Source: Polyangiaceae bacterium
GTDB taxonomy: Bacteria > Myxococcota_A > Polyangia > Polyangiales > Polyangiaceae
Assembly: GCA_041389725.1 (NCBI GenBank)
Contig: JAWKRG010000004.1
Span: 558,001 to 622,000, forward strand
DNA length: 64,000 nt
Direction of reading: 5' to 3'
Shown piece by piece: positions 34,182-41,668 of the stretch. The position numbers and the translations under genes were made by a program. The notes beneath the pieces were generated by a model. The model did no database searches and was not told the origin of the DNA. It was given only the letters and a program-made list of their open reading frames with translations. Every line of letters starts with the position of its first letter. The first letter of the stretch is position 1.

Positions 34182-34745
34182 CTAGGCATCCGCCAGTGGA
34201 GTCCAGGCGCCGTCAATACGCGAGTACAGTCGCTCAGAGAGCAAATGGTCGCCCGTTGGCGTCACCCGGTCGACAACACCACGTAGCGCTGCTCTGCCTG
34301 CGTCTGAATCCAGATCACAGAAGGCGAGAATGTCGCGCGCGGGCAGCGCCGCAACGAACCCTGAACCGACGAACTGGGCGAACGGTCCATCCCACAGTTC
34401 GTCGAGAAGTATGAGGCTGGCCTCGAAGTTCCCGTCGAAGAACACCGCGACAATCGAATCGTACGGGGCAGCACGCAGTACCCCGGTCGACTTGGCAGCC
34501 AGATTGCGGACGGCGACCGTGTGCAGTTCGTCTGCCGTAAGCCCGGCTTCCGCGAGGTGGTGGTTCTGGACGTACGTGAAGGAATCGCCCTCGTCGACGA
34601 CGTAGGAGACGAGCAGGCCGTTGTGCAGGTCCTTGAGAACCGGCATGTCGTCCTCGTCTAGATTGAGCGCCGCCGGAGCTTCTTCAGCGGAAAGGCTCGG
34701 CTTCAAGTATGCGAGGGCACGTCGGCAGAATGCTTCCGTCGTCAT
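34182..34745 (-). CDS. DUF1444 family protein, 187 aa
   Basis: MTTEAFCRRALAYLKPSLSA, then LLVSYVVDEGDSFTYVQNHH, AEAGLTADELHTVAVRNLAA and LPARDILAFCDLDSD. The YVVDEGDSFxYVQ and ELHTxAVxNL patterns are DUF1444 hallmarks. It is a cytoplasmic protein of unknown function, frequent among small accessory genes. GTTGGCTCC lies just before the start on the minus strand, close to the GTTGGGY core seen at other cassettes. Confidence 0.8.
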   Translation of the reverse strand: MTTEAFCRRALAYLKPSLSAEEAPAALNLDEDDMPVLKDLHNGLLVSYVVDEGDSFTYVQNHHLAEAGLTADELHTVAVRNLAAKSTGVLRAAPYDSIVAVFFDGNFEASLILLDELWDGPFAQFVGSGFVAALPARDILAFCDLDSDAGRAALRGVVDRVTPTGDHLLSERLYSRIDGAWTPLADA

Positions 34746-34901
34746 CTTGTTGGCTCCCTGCTACCGATTCAGACTGCGATGCGCTTGATTTTCAAGGCGG
34801 GAACCCGCCAAAAGCGAGAGAATGGACTGTCGTTGCTCTGGGTCATGATCATCCCACTGGAGTGGTAGGCGCGGCAGAAGCGGGCCCAACGCGGCGCGTT
34901 C

Positions 34902-35132
34902 TCACCAGGAACCCTCGACCCACCTGGAACACGTGTCGTGTTCAAACATGCGACGCCCGCAGTACACCGACTCATGGTTGCGGCACCAGCCCCAGTCGGA
35001 GTCGATCGGTTTGAATTTGCGGCAACCTCCGCATTGCTCCGAATGGAAATGATCGCGATCGTCGTTCTGGCTGACGGTGCGCGAGCATCGATCGCACCAG
35101 ATGACGGTCAAGCGTGTGCGGTCGTCGCTCAT
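34902..35132 (-). CDS. Small Cys-rich metal-binding-like protein, 76 aa
   Basis: It starts at ATG 35132 (MSDDRTRLTVIWCDRCSRTV). It contains CDRC, CGGCRKF, WCRNHESVYC and a final FEHDTCSRWVEG, seven cysteines in all. The last block recalls small DUFs with C-x-F...W-G-x-C...GxxxFEHxxC spacing, which probably bind zinc or an iron-sulfur centre. It is preceded by a junction element at 35149-35212. Confidence 0.65.
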   Translation of the reverse strand: MSDDRTRLTVIWCDRCSRTVSQNDDRDHFHSEQCGGCRKFKPIDSDWGWCRNHESVYCGRRMFEHDTCSRWVEGSW

Positions 35133-35148
35133 CGCGTTTGGGGTGGCT

Positions 35149-35212
35149 AGCGATCCGCGCCCAGCAGCGAGCGCCAGATCAACCTGGCCAGATGGTAGCA
35201 CCTCACCAGCCA
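35149..35212 (-). repeat. Cassette-junction element
   Basis: Minus strand: GGTGCTACCATCTGGCCAGG, then TGGCGCTCGCTGCTGGGCGC, then GATCGCTAGCCACC and the ATG. The box TACCAT precedes the hairpin. The outer pieces TGGCCAG and CTAGCCA pair with one mismatch, as in attC R''/R' arms. Confidence 0.55.
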
Positions 35213-35248
35213 CGTCGTGAAAGACGCGGCCGTTTGCTGCCGATCTTC

Positions 35249-35427
35249 CTAGACGCCATCGTGGCGCTCACGATGCAGGACCAGCGCGTCGAGTTCACCC
35301 CTTTGAGCGCGCCTCGGCTGGACCGCGTGCCCAGAACCCTGTCCCACAGCGCAGACACGTACTCGACCTTCTCCTCGGTCGTGAGGTCGTCAAATCCAGG
35401 AGGTGGATTCGGAACGGGTTGTGTCAC
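35249..35427 (-). pseudogene. Decayed addiction-module antitoxin gene
   Basis: From GTG 35427 it reads VTQPVPNPPPGFDDLTTEEK, then VEYVSALWDRVLG, the N-terminus of the same antitoxin family as 29113-29325. After this the frame becomes nonsense, while the neighbouring frame gives ELDALVLHRERHDGV and stops at 35249. A frameshift and deletion are likely. No toxin gene follows. Confidence 0.5.
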
Positions 35428-35548
35428 GACGCTGAGCCTAGCGCTCGTCGATCCGCCGGGCAAAGCGTTGAACTACCTCCAATTCGAACCCAGCAGGGTG
35501 TAGCGCGACGGCCTGGAATTGCCGCCGGACGATCTCGACCTTGTCCTG

Positions 35549-35687
35549 CTTGGTGCCCTCGGCCCAGCCCAACGCTTCCCACGCGCGCCTGTACCTCCGC
35601 GTCGAGCCAAAGCTTCACCCCGGTCCGTGCGCGCGCATCTCAACGCGCCGCGTCCCGTGTACGCTCCTGCGAACGCTTCGCGATACT
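35549..35687 (+). repeat. Dispersed intergenic repeat, copy 4
   Basis: It begins TTGGTGCCCTCGGCCCAGCC and includes GCGCGCCTGTACCTCCGCGT, CCGTGCGCGCGCATCTCAAC and a shortened hairpin module (CTCCTGCGAACGCTTCGCGA). Same orientation as all other copies. Confidence 0.8.
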
Positions 35688-35718
35688 CCAACAATGCCGT
35701 CCTGCACTGGGCCTACCG

Positions 35719-36000
35719 TCAAACGTATTCGCCCGGCAGAAAGCCTGCCGACTGAATCTCATCCCAGGTTGCGAGACGGTATTCACGGATGGACGCCGTG
35801 CGGCAGGAAGGACAACGCTCAACGGACGAAGTGGAGAACGATGTGAGGTCTCTTGGGTTCGGGAAGAACGTACCTTCTTCATCGCAGATCAGGGCCAAGT
35901 GAGCACAGCTCGCGCAGGCGCAGAAGGTGAGCGCGCTGCCCTGCCCACAAATGGGGCAGAGCTCCGGTCGCTGCCAGGTAGGTTCTTTCAAGATCGCCAA
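35719..36000 (-). CDS. Zinc-ribbon-type small protein, 93 aa
   Basis: The product has CPICGQGSALTFCACASC and, later, CPSCRTASIREY, so it is a two-knuckle zinc protein. A segment EEGTFFPNPRDL lies between. The start is a TTG at 36000 or 35991. GTTGGGC lies 17 bases or so upstream on the minus strand at about 36011-36017. Function unknown. Confidence 0.6.
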   Translation of the reverse strand: MAILKEPTWQRPELCPICGQGSALTFCACASCAHLALICDEEGTFFPNPRDLTSFSTSSVERCPSCRTASIREYRLATWDEIQSAGFLPGEYV

Positions 36001-36010
36001 TCTGCCCGCC

Positions 36011-36122
36011 CAACGAGAGACATGTTCAAGGCTAGGCTATCGTTTTCGAAGCTGCACCGGCATTTGCATTACGTGCTCAGGCAGCGTCTTTTCGTACTCG
36101 GCTATACGCCTCGTTGGACTGC
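36011..36122 (-). repeat. Possible long attC-like junction
   Basis: On the minus strand a GTCCAAC and a GTTGGGC bracket about 112 bases between the genes at 36000 and 36132. The two cores match RYYYAAC and GTTRRRY and can pair with one wobble. The interior lacks a clear paired stem, so this is weaker than the hairpin elements. Confidence 0.3.
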
Positions 36123-36131
36123 CAGCGGTCG

Positions 36132-36878
36132 CTACTTGCCCGAGTCGCGCTCGGCCACTCGCTGGAGCGCGCCCGAAAACGGGTTCGTCATGGTTCCAAC
36201 GATCCGATATCCATCTGGCACCGGCTCTCCGGCATCGAGGAAAAGGCGTCGCGGTGGCTCCGGCTCGGGCAGGTCTCCCACAACCACGGGGTGGAACTTC
36301 AGCACACCGTCGATTCCGGAGTCTTCGACGAGCTTGCGGACTCGGTCAGTGACGAACAGATACCGCATGTTCTGCGCGCGGAAAATGTCGAGCGGCGGCA
36401 CCGTCCCGGGTTGCAGCGTGAACTGGTAGGTCCTTTCTCTTCGGGAGAGCGTCTGGCGCGCCGCCACACCCCGCTCGGTCGGGACGAGTTCCCAAAGTTC
36501 GCCGAGCGCCTTGGCAGCACTCTCGTCGTGCGGACGGCCGAGTATGTAGTCCTCCGGCTCTCCGGAATCTGGATAGACGGCTGGCTCGGGCGCCGTCGAG
36601 TCCCAGCTCTGCCAATCCAGCCAAACGATGTGCCGCTTGTCGAGCGGACGAAAGACAATGCCAGCCACTCCGCTCTGCTCGAGGCGCTGGCGCATCTCAG
36701 CGGTGACGACAACATCACCGATGCCGGGAAGCGACATGGCGGGGACGTACGGCGCCGTGCGCTCCAGCTGAAGTCTGCCGTCCACCCGATCCAAGTGCGC
36801 CGACATACCATGGGTCAGGATGCCACCGTAGTCACCCCACGGTGCAGCTCCAGAAGTCATCACCCAGAGCGCTTCCAT
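36132..36878 (-). CDS. Hypothetical protein, 248 aa (immunity-like)
   Basis: The protein starts MEALWVMTSGAAPWGDYGGI. It has YLFVTDRVRKLVEDSGIDGV followed by LKFHPVVVGDLPEPEPPRRL. The RYLFVTDRVRxLVExSGIxG pattern is common in myxobacterial proteins encoded next to polymorphic-toxin genes, but I cannot name the family with confidence. A junction element with TACCAT lies upstream (36885-36945). Confidence 0.65.
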   Translation of the reverse strand: MEALWVMTSGAAPWGDYGGILTHGMSAHLDRVDGRLQLERTAPYVPAMSLPGIGDVVVTAEMRQRLEQSGVAGIVFRPLDKRHIVWLDWQSWDSTAPEPAVYPDSGEPEDYILGRPHDESAAKALGELWELVPTERGVAARQTLSRRERTYQFTLQPGTVPPLDIFRAQNMRYLFVTDRVRKLVEDSGIDGVLKFHPVVVGDLPEPEPPRRLFLDAGEPVPDGYRIVGTMTNPFSGALQRVAERDSGK

Positions 36879-36884
36879 CGGTCA

Positions 36885-36945
36885 GTCCAAGGATCGTTCC
36901 TCGCATTCAGGTGCGAGCGACATGGCCCGATGGTAGCACGGTGCA
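36885..36945 (-). repeat. Cassette-junction element
   Basis: Minus strand: CACCGTGCTACCATCGGGCC, then CGCTCGCA-cctgaa-TGCGAG, then the gene. The stem CTCGCA/TGCGAG differs in sequence from other elements but pairs perfectly, evidence that structure rather than sequence is conserved. Confidence 0.55.
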
Positions 36946-37037
36946 GTCACGCGTCTGCGCCAAACGTGCAGTGCCTAAGCGTGAAGGCGCCTGAGCGACA
37001 CATCCAAACTCGCCGGGTGTTCGACTTGCGCCAGACG

Positions 37038-37574
37038 CTACTTGCCCGCCAGCTTCCGATCTTTGCGCTTGCGGAGTTCGCCCACTTCTTGATCAAGAAG
37101 ATCGAAGAAAGAGCCTTCAAACGGTTCAAACTCGTCCGTCTCGTGACGCCACTGCGAAATCTTCGCTTCTGAGTCGAAGACATAGAAGTCGGCGTCGCCC
37201 ACAACTTTCAAGCACGGGATCCTCGAATGGCCTGTCGTTTCCTTGAACTCTCTCGCGGCAAGTTCGATGTTCATCCAGTCCGGGATCTCCGGACTCATGC
37301 CGAACACGAAGACGGCGTAGAGGAAGGACCAAAACGGCCCGACCTCGTTCTCCTTTGGTCGTGGCCAGGCAGATTCCTTCACCTCGATGTAGATGCCTCC
37401 CAGCTTGCCGGTGGCATGAGCCAAGAAGTCCTTGGGCAGGGCGCATCCGTAGCGTTGCGCAAGGTCCAGCAGCTCCCGTTGAGACGGTGCGCCGTCGTGC
37501 GCTGCGGCGCAGTAGAAGTCTGCGTCGAGGTGGCGGTCGAGGATGTGCTCAGTCATGTCGCGCGGTCCAAACAT
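37038..37574 (-). CDS. SMI1/KNR4 (SUKH) family protein, 178 aa
   Basis: Residues about 30-150 show the SUKH pattern: DLAQRYGCALPKDFLAHATG (the LPxDF helix), KLGGIYIEVKESAWPRPKEN, WSFLYAVFVFGMSPEIPDWM and PCLKVVGDADFYVFDSEAKI. SUKH proteins are the commonest immunity proteins to contact-dependent and polymorphic toxins. No toxin gene adjoins it. It starts at ATG 37574, or at 37556 (MTEHIL). Confidence 0.75.
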   Translation of the reverse strand: MFGPRDMTEHILDRHLDADFYCAAAHDGAPSQRELLDLAQRYGCALPKDFLAHATGKLGGIYIEVKESAWPRPKENEVGPFWSFLYAVFVFGMSPEIPDWMNIELAAREFKETTGHSRIPCLKVVGDADFYVFDSEAKISQWRHETDEFEPFEGSFFDLLDQEVGELRKRKDRKLAGK

Positions 37575-37690
37575 GGCAGGTTCGGATAGCGTCTCACGCT
37601 CGAGCTGCAAGCGCGAGAGGCAGCAGGTCGAATCAGCTGCGTCTGCTCGGGGCTGCTTGCGCAACCTCCGGGTGCCAAGCTAGTGCCGAC

Positions 37691-38143
37691 TTAGCCGTCG
37701 ACTCGGCCGCCCATGGCAGCGGCGACTTGGGCGGCCAGGCCAGGACCGAGCCGTTCGAGCAGAGCGTGGCATCGTGCAACCATGTCCGGGGCTGCGTCGG
37801 GTTTGGCCCTGTATTCCCCGATGATGAACATCGCGCGGGCCGAGTCGCCAGCGTTGGATGCAGCAAGAGCGCGCCAGAAGAAGCACTCCTCGGTGCCTGG
37901 TCCGCCGATGACTTCCGCTTGCTCAAACGCTTGCTGGCAGTCCGACCATCGTGCCATTTCGAACAAGACTTCGCCGCGGAAGCGATGACTCAAAGCTAGG
38001 CTTGGGTCGGCTGCAATGATGGCGTCAGCGCACCGCAGCGCATCCCCAAACTTGCGCTGCTGAAACAGCTTGACGGCGGCATCGAGGTCAGAGGGAGCGT
38101 CGTTGCGCTTCTTGAGTGGGCCAAACACCCGCGACCCTATCAC
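37691..38143 (-). CDS. TPR-repeat protein, 150 aa
   Basis: Three helical hairpins of TPR type: LDAAVKLFQQRKFGDALRCA followed by DAIIAADPSLALSHRFRGEV, then LFEMARWSDCQQAFEQAEVI, then FFWRALAASNAGDSARAMFI. These are protein-binding scaffolds. The frame opens at GTG 38143, but a GTG at 38128 (VFGPLKKRNDAP) is the more likely start, because CCGTGATAGGGTC upstream looks like the junction-type -10 box. Confidence 0.72.
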   Translation of the reverse strand: MIGSRVFGPLKKRNDAPSDLDAAVKLFQQRKFGDALRCADAIIAADPSLALSHRFRGEVLFEMARWSDCQQAFEQAEVIGGPGTEECFFWRALAASNAGDSARAMFIIGEYRAKPDAAPDMVARCHALLERLGPGLAAQVAAAMGGRVDG

Positions 38144-38242
38144 GGTGATCGCGGGCGGGCCGCACAGCCGCCTTCGAAATAAGGTCCGCAGCGCAGGGAG
38201 CGGACGGAGCGCGACGCGGCGCTGGGTCGCCGCAATGTTCAG

Positions 38243-38641
38243 CTAGCCAGCTTCCGCGGACACGACGCGGGCAGCGTGGGCGAGTGGAACCAGTTGAGCG
38301 GGGTCGAAAGCGAACACGGTGAAACTCAGGGTCACGTTGCCGTCGAAGGCTTGCCTGCCGATGGTCCCCTCGACTCCGACGTGTCCGGCCCGGTCAAGCG
38401 AGCGGAACACGAGCGCCACCTCATGCGGTGACATGCTCTCCAGACGGGCTTCGCCTTGGCGGAGCTTTTCCAGCTTGGTCAGGTCTTGGGCAAAACTGAA
38501 CCAGGACTGCTGCGCGATCCAAGCCTCGGTCTCTCCAGAAAAGGTCCCATGGTGGACGCGGACAGTGACTTGCACGTCCCCCGAACCTGAGTTGATCCGT
38601 TCGATCTCGACGAAATCGCCGGCCTCGGACGAGACCTTCAT
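38243..38641 (-). CDS. WapI-like immunity-type protein, 132 aa
   Basis: The beta-rich product contains DFVEIERINSGSGDVQVTVR, WFSFAQDLTKLEKLRQGEAR, MSPHEVALVFRSLDRAGHVG and FAFDPAQLVPLAHAARVV. The layout matches WapI-type (WapA immunity) proteins. Its ATG overlaps the stop of the gene at 38638-39087, so both are co-translated. Confidence 0.6.
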   Translation of the reverse strand: MKVSSEAGDFVEIERINSGSGDVQVTVRVHHGTFSGETEAWIAQQSWFSFAQDLTKLEKLRQGEARLESMSPHEVALVFRSLDRAGHVGVEGTIGRQAFDGNVTLSFTVFAFDPAQLVPLAHAARVVSAEAG

Positions 38642-39087
38642 TGGGTATCACCGACAATGGCATCCATGCGCTGCTCCAGCCAGCGACGAATCATGGGATG
38701 GCGAGGCCGGAGTTCAGCGATGCGGTCGTTCGGCGGGTATCCCGCATCGAGCCACATCTCGGCCGCGGCTTGCCAATGGGGTGACCCCGTCAAGGCGAGC
38801 ACGACGACGCCGTCGAAGGGGAAGGCCCGAAGCGCGGAAACGGCGACACTCAGCCGAGCAAGTCCGACCTTCAAGATGGCCACAGCCGCGGGGCGCTCGA
38901 ACTCGAGCAGTGGCAGGAATGAGCAAAGGTTGTTCGGGTCAGAGACGCGATGGCCGTCCGCGTACTCCCAAACCCATCGCCCAGAGTCCAACAGTCCGAC
39001 CGTGTGCCTTTGCGCCTGTGCGCCACCCGGCGAGACATACTCGGCAACCCGCACATAGGCATGCTGCTCACCGGAAGCATCGACCAC
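38638..39087 (-). CDS. Hypothetical protein, 149 aa, probable N-terminal frameshift
   Basis: The body is coherent: EQHAYVRVAEYVSPGGAQAQ, RWVWEYADGHRVSDPNNLCS, FLPLLEFERPAAVAILKVGL and VVVLALTGSPHWQAAAEMWL. The frame opens at 39087. In a neighbouring frame just upstream a better N-terminus exists (MAITTANTREMLKRVPQGSV) whose ATG lies about 20 bases after GTTGGGC. A one-base shift near 39090 would join them into a protein of about 172 residues. Confidence 0.65.
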   Translation of the reverse strand: MVDASGEQHAYVRVAEYVSPGGAQAQRHTVGLLDSGRWVWEYADGHRVSDPNNLCSFLPLLEFERPAAVAILKVGLARLSVAVSALRAFPFDGVVVLALTGSPHWQAAAEMWLDAGYPPNDRIAELRPRHPMIRRWLEQRMDAIVGDTQ

Positions 39088-39174
39088 CCGAGGCCACCAC
39101 GCTTCCTTGGGGGACCCGCTTCAACATCTCGCGAGTGTTTGCTGTTGTGATTGCCATGCGCGCAACTCAGCAAG

Positions 39175-39243
39175 GGGCCGCCCAACGCTCACGGCGTTCA
39201 GCAGCAAACGCCAGGAACGACATGGCCACATGGTACCACGGTG
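39175..39243 (-). repeat. Cassette-junction element with GTTGGGC core
   Basis: Minus strand: CCGTGGTACCATGTGGCC, ATGTCGTTCCTGGCGT-ttgctgctgA-ACGCCGTGAGC, GTTGGGCGGCC. The pieces GGCGT/ACGCC pair, as do the outer GGCC/GGCC. The stretch CTGAACGCCGTGAGCGTTGGGC strongly resembles the L'-R' side of integron attC sites. Confidence 0.6.
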
Positions 39244-39388
39244 CTGACGCGTAACTCCACGAGGCCTCTGCACGATGGTCAGTGCCGAAGCTTCGCGCCA
39301 GCGCGCCAACCACAACCAGCCGCAAGGCTGGCGCTCGACAACTCTTGCGTCCCGCCAGGCGGCAACCTCGCGCATGGCCGGGCCGACG

Positions 39389-39628
39389 TCACTCGCTAGA
39401 TTTGCGGTTCCCGCCTCGGTCCTTGCGCTTCCGCCGCGCCTTACGCTTGCGTGCGGGTTCGAATGCCGCACCGCAGTGTCGGCACTCAGCCGCGTTCCCC
39501 TCGACCACCCCACCACAATGAGAACAGGTTGCTGTGTCCGTGTTCATGCGGGCGGTAGATTGGCGAAGGAGCACGAAGAAGACGGCCCCAACAACGACAC
39601 CGACTAGCCAGGTGGGCCACGTATCCAT
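39389..39628 (-). CDS. Small membrane-anchored zinc-ribbon protein, 79 aa
   Basis: One N-terminal membrane helix (WPTWLVGVVVGAVFFVLL) is followed by a zinc ribbon, CSHCGGVVEGNAAECRHCGA, and a strongly basic tail (KRKARRKRKDRGGNRK). ATG 39628. Function unknown; the domain order suggests a membrane-tethered nucleic-acid or metal-binding peptide. Confidence 0.65.
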   Translation of the reverse strand: MDTWPTWLVGVVVGAVFFVLLRQSTARMNTDTATCSHCGGVVEGNAAECRHCGAAFEPARKRKARRKRKDRGGNRKSSE

Positions 39629-39661
39629 TTCTACGCCTGCGGGTTGGGAAGTCTGCCAGAC

Positions 39662-39717
39662 GACCGTGGCGCTCAGTCGCGAGCGCCAAGAACAAGTTGG
39701 CTCGGATCATATCACGG
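39662..39717 (-). repeat. Cassette-junction element
   Basis: Minus strand: GCCGTGATATGATCCGAG, CCAACTTGTTCTTGGCG-ctcgcgactgag-CGCCACGGTC, GTCTGGC. The hairpin TGGCG/CGCCA is intact, and GCCAAC/GTCTGGC form the outer arms with one mismatch. Confidence 0.55.
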
Positions 39718-39746
39718 CGCATCTACTGCAACGTCCTGACGGACCG

Positions 39747-40169
39747 CTACGCCACTCCGAGGCCCTCCGCGCCTTCACTTCCGGGGCCGGAAGTAGGCGG
39801 TAGTCCGGCAACCAGCGCCTCGATGCGCGGCAGAACAGGATTGACTGCAGTTCGAACAGCCTGAATGGGGCGCGGTGACGAGAAGCGAAGAAGCAACACG
39901 TAGATCCCACCAAAGGAGCGCAGGTAGGCATTCCCGGAGCGACGTTTCGCAAAACAATCTAGGCGCCCGCCGCGATGCATCGGGGGATCCAGAGCGGCGA
40001 CTTCATCGAGAACGATCTGCACGGCCGGAGAGACGCGGTCCTGCTCGACGTGGTTGCTGGAACACCAGAGCGTACAGCGACTGTCGAGCACGTACGCGTA
40101 CAGAGCATGAGCATCTACTGCCAGGCTGGTCAGCGCTCGCCGCAATTCGGACCAGCTAGGTTCGTTCAT
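39747..40169 (-). CDS. Roadblock-like small hypothetical protein, 140 aa
   Basis: I start it at ATG 40169 (MNEPSWSELRRALTSLAVDA). HALYAYVLDSRCTLWCSSNH and YLRSFGGIYVLLLRFSSPRP resemble the central strands of Roadblock/longin folds, and PVLPRIEALVAGLPPTSGP matches their C-terminal helix. In bacteria such proteins partner small GTPases. The assignment is by pattern only. The upstream element includes GGTAATATTGTTC. Confidence 0.55.
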   Translation of the reverse strand: MNEPSWSELRRALTSLAVDAHALYAYVLDSRCTLWCSSNHVEQDRVSPAVQIVLDEVAALDPPMHRGGRLDCFAKRRSGNAYLRSFGGIYVLLLRFSSPRPIQAVRTAVNPVLPRIEALVAGLPPTSGPGSEGAEGLGVA

Positions 40170-40367
40170 AGCGTTCGTCAGTGAGCCCCAGAACAATATT
40201 ACCCCGGAAGGCATGACGTGCCACCGCGCGGGCTGCTCGGATATGAAGTGGCTTCCAGTTCTCCGGGCGAAGCACGCTCAACGGTCGTCGGGACGCCCGC
40301 GCTCCACAGCTGTAACGGCCTGCCTGGGTGGCCAGCGCGGAACGCGACTGGCGAGGGATGCACTGGG

Positions 40368-40386
40368 TAAGCTAATAGCTTATACT
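40368..40386 (+). promoter_or_regulatory. Promoter/operator of the BrnT-HTH remnant
   Basis: TAAGCT-AAT-AGCTTA is a perfect palindrome at 40368-40382 that overlaps a -10 box TATACT at 40381-40386. The toxin fragment's GTG begins seven bases later, so the transcript is probably leaderless. The palindrome is the natural binding site for the helix-turn-helix protein encoded downstream. Confidence 0.6.
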
Positions 40387-40392
40387 CTCCAG

Positions 40393-40497
40393 GTGCGTTT
40401 CGAATGGGACGCGGAAAAGGCCGCGCGAAATGAGGACACCCACGGGGTTTCGTTCGAAGAGGCGTGCGAATTGTTCGCCCTGGAGAGCCAGCGATGA
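40393..40497 (+). pseudogene. Truncated BrnT-like toxin, 34 aa
   Basis: From GTG 40393 it reads VRFEWDAEKAARNEDTHGVS, then FEEACELFALESQR and a stop that overlaps the next ATG. The opening is the standard BrnT start (xFEWDxxKAxxNxxKHGVSFEEA). BrnT toxins are about 90 residues, so roughly two-thirds, including the catalytic strands, is missing. Confidence 0.7.
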
Positions 40498-40781
40498 ACG
40501 ACAAGAAGGAACTAACGAAAGAGGAGTTCGCCCGAGCGCTCACCAGAGCCCAACGGAAGCGGATCATCGCCGGTAAGCTGCAGCCGGGTGACGTGGCGGC
40601 GCTTCGCAGATTCGTGTGCCTGACTCAGGAGCAGTTCGCGTCGGCGCTCGGAATAAGTGTCCACACGTTACGCAACTGGGAGCAAGACCGAGTAACGCCG
40701 GACGGTCCTGGGTTGGCGCTTCTCCGCATCGCAGCGCGTCATCCTCGCATCGTCCGCGAGAACGTGGACTCCGCAGCTTGA
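40494..40781 (+). CDS. Helix-turn-helix antitoxin/regulator (HigA/NadS-like), 95 aa
   Basis: KLQPGDVAALRRFVCLTQEQ, then FASALGISVHTLRNWEQDRV and TPDGPGLALLRIAARHP form an Xre-type DNA-binding domain of the HigA/NadS kind. It overlaps the truncated toxin by four bases. It probably represses its own promoter through the palindrome at 40368. It appears intact while its partner is not. Confidence 0.82.
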   Translation: MNDKKELTKEEFARALTRAQRKRIIAGKLQPGDVAALRRFVCLTQEQFASALGISVHTLRNWEQDRVTPDGPGLALLRIAARHPRIVRENVDSAA

Positions 40782-40845
40782 GCAGCAGCAAACGCCAGCA
40801 ACGACGTCAACTACTCGTGCCGCGCATCAGGCGCCGGCCATCCCG

Positions 40846-41178
40846 TCACGGCATCTCGCCGTTCTTCCATGCGTAGTAGCAGCCCTGGGAGAAGAGGTGT
40901 GCGAGGTTGGCGTCGTCGAGCCAGTCGAACTGCGAGCGCACGAGATCCTCGAAGCGACGACGGGCTTCTGCTTGCGAGCCGGCGGCCTGGCGCAAGCAAT
41001 CCGCCACCTGCTCATGCCCGAAGTTCATCGCCTTGCGACACGCGGCGTCATACTCGTCAAGCTCGGCGGGGGTCAGCTCGGGATGTAGCTTCGCGAGTCG
41101 TGACTGAATCGGCGCGAGCCAGTCTTCGCCGAACTCCATCGCCAACTTCAGTCCAGCGTTGAGAACGAGTGCGTTCAT
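40846..41178 (-). CDS. Conserved hypothetical protein, 110 aa
   Basis: A helical protein: MNALVLNAGLKLAMEFGEDW, LAPIQSRLAKLHPELTPAEL, DEYDAACRKAMNFGHEQVAD and FSQGCYYAWKNGEMP. The DWL-PIQxRL-x-hPxL pattern is known from small hypothetical proteins; no function. It lies 9 bases downstream of the DUF1801 gene and is probably co-transcribed with it. Confidence 0.7.
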   Translation of the reverse strand: MNALVLNAGLKLAMEFGEDWLAPIQSRLAKLHPELTPAELDEYDAACRKAMNFGHEQVADCLRQAAGSQAEARRRFEDLVRSQFDWLDDANLAHLFSQGCYYAWKNGEMP

Positions 41179-41187
41179 GCGAAGCGC

Positions 41188-41577
41188 TCACTTCAATCGC
41201 TCCAGCCGACCCTTGCGTCGGACGATGTTCTTGTAGTCCCACTGCACTTCGCGAGCCTCAGCCAGCCAACGCCGCAGCTGCTTCGCGTCAACCTGATCGG
41301 CCTCGGTGTAGCGCGCTTCGGCAGCCTTGAAGCTCCCTTCCTTCTTCAGCCCGCCCTCTTCGAAGGACTGGCCGCTCCAGAACAGCAGCCGCACGCAGTT
41401 CTTCAGCTTGCTGTATCCAACGATGGGGTTGCCATCGAGGAACCACACGGGGTGGGCGTGCCAGATCTTGTTCTCCGCTTCGGGAAGGTGGCGATCGATC
41501 TGCTGCGCCAAGAGCTGACAGATGGCTCGGTCGCCGGCTGCAAGGGCCGCGTTGTACTTCTTGGTGTCGGCGTGCAT
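41188..41577 (-). CDS. DUF1801 (YdhG-like) protein, 129 aa
   Basis: The family core is clear: ENKIWHAHPVWFLDGNPIVG followed by YSKLKNCVRLLFWSGQSFEE and GSFKAAEARYTEADQVDAKQ. DUF1801 proteins have an SCP-like fold and bind small ligands; their function is unresolved. First gene of a two-gene minus-strand unit. Confidence 0.85.
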   Translation of the reverse strand: MHADTKKYNAALAAGDRAICQLLAQQIDRHLPEAENKIWHAHPVWFLDGNPIVGYSKLKNCVRLLFWSGQSFEEGGLKKEGSFKAAEARYTEADQVDAKQLRRWLAEAREVQWDYKNIVRRKGRLERLK

Positions 41578-41668
41578 CAGCGCTTTCCTCGTTTCACTAG
41601 GCTGGTCGGGTGAAATGCCTCAGGCGCGTGCGTCATCCGTCCGCTGCAGCGGCGACCTGACCATGTCG

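Noticed and set aside
34800..34850. GGCGGGAACCCGCC stem near AT-rich text, considered as part of a tRNA
   Set aside because: No acceptor or anticodon arms could be drawn; it is only a short palindrome.
34769..34975. Minus-strand frame ending SPFSRFWRVPALKIKRIAV
   Set aside because: The last 40 residues look somewhat protein-like but there is no proper start or family match. It could be a remnant; not strong enough to annotate.
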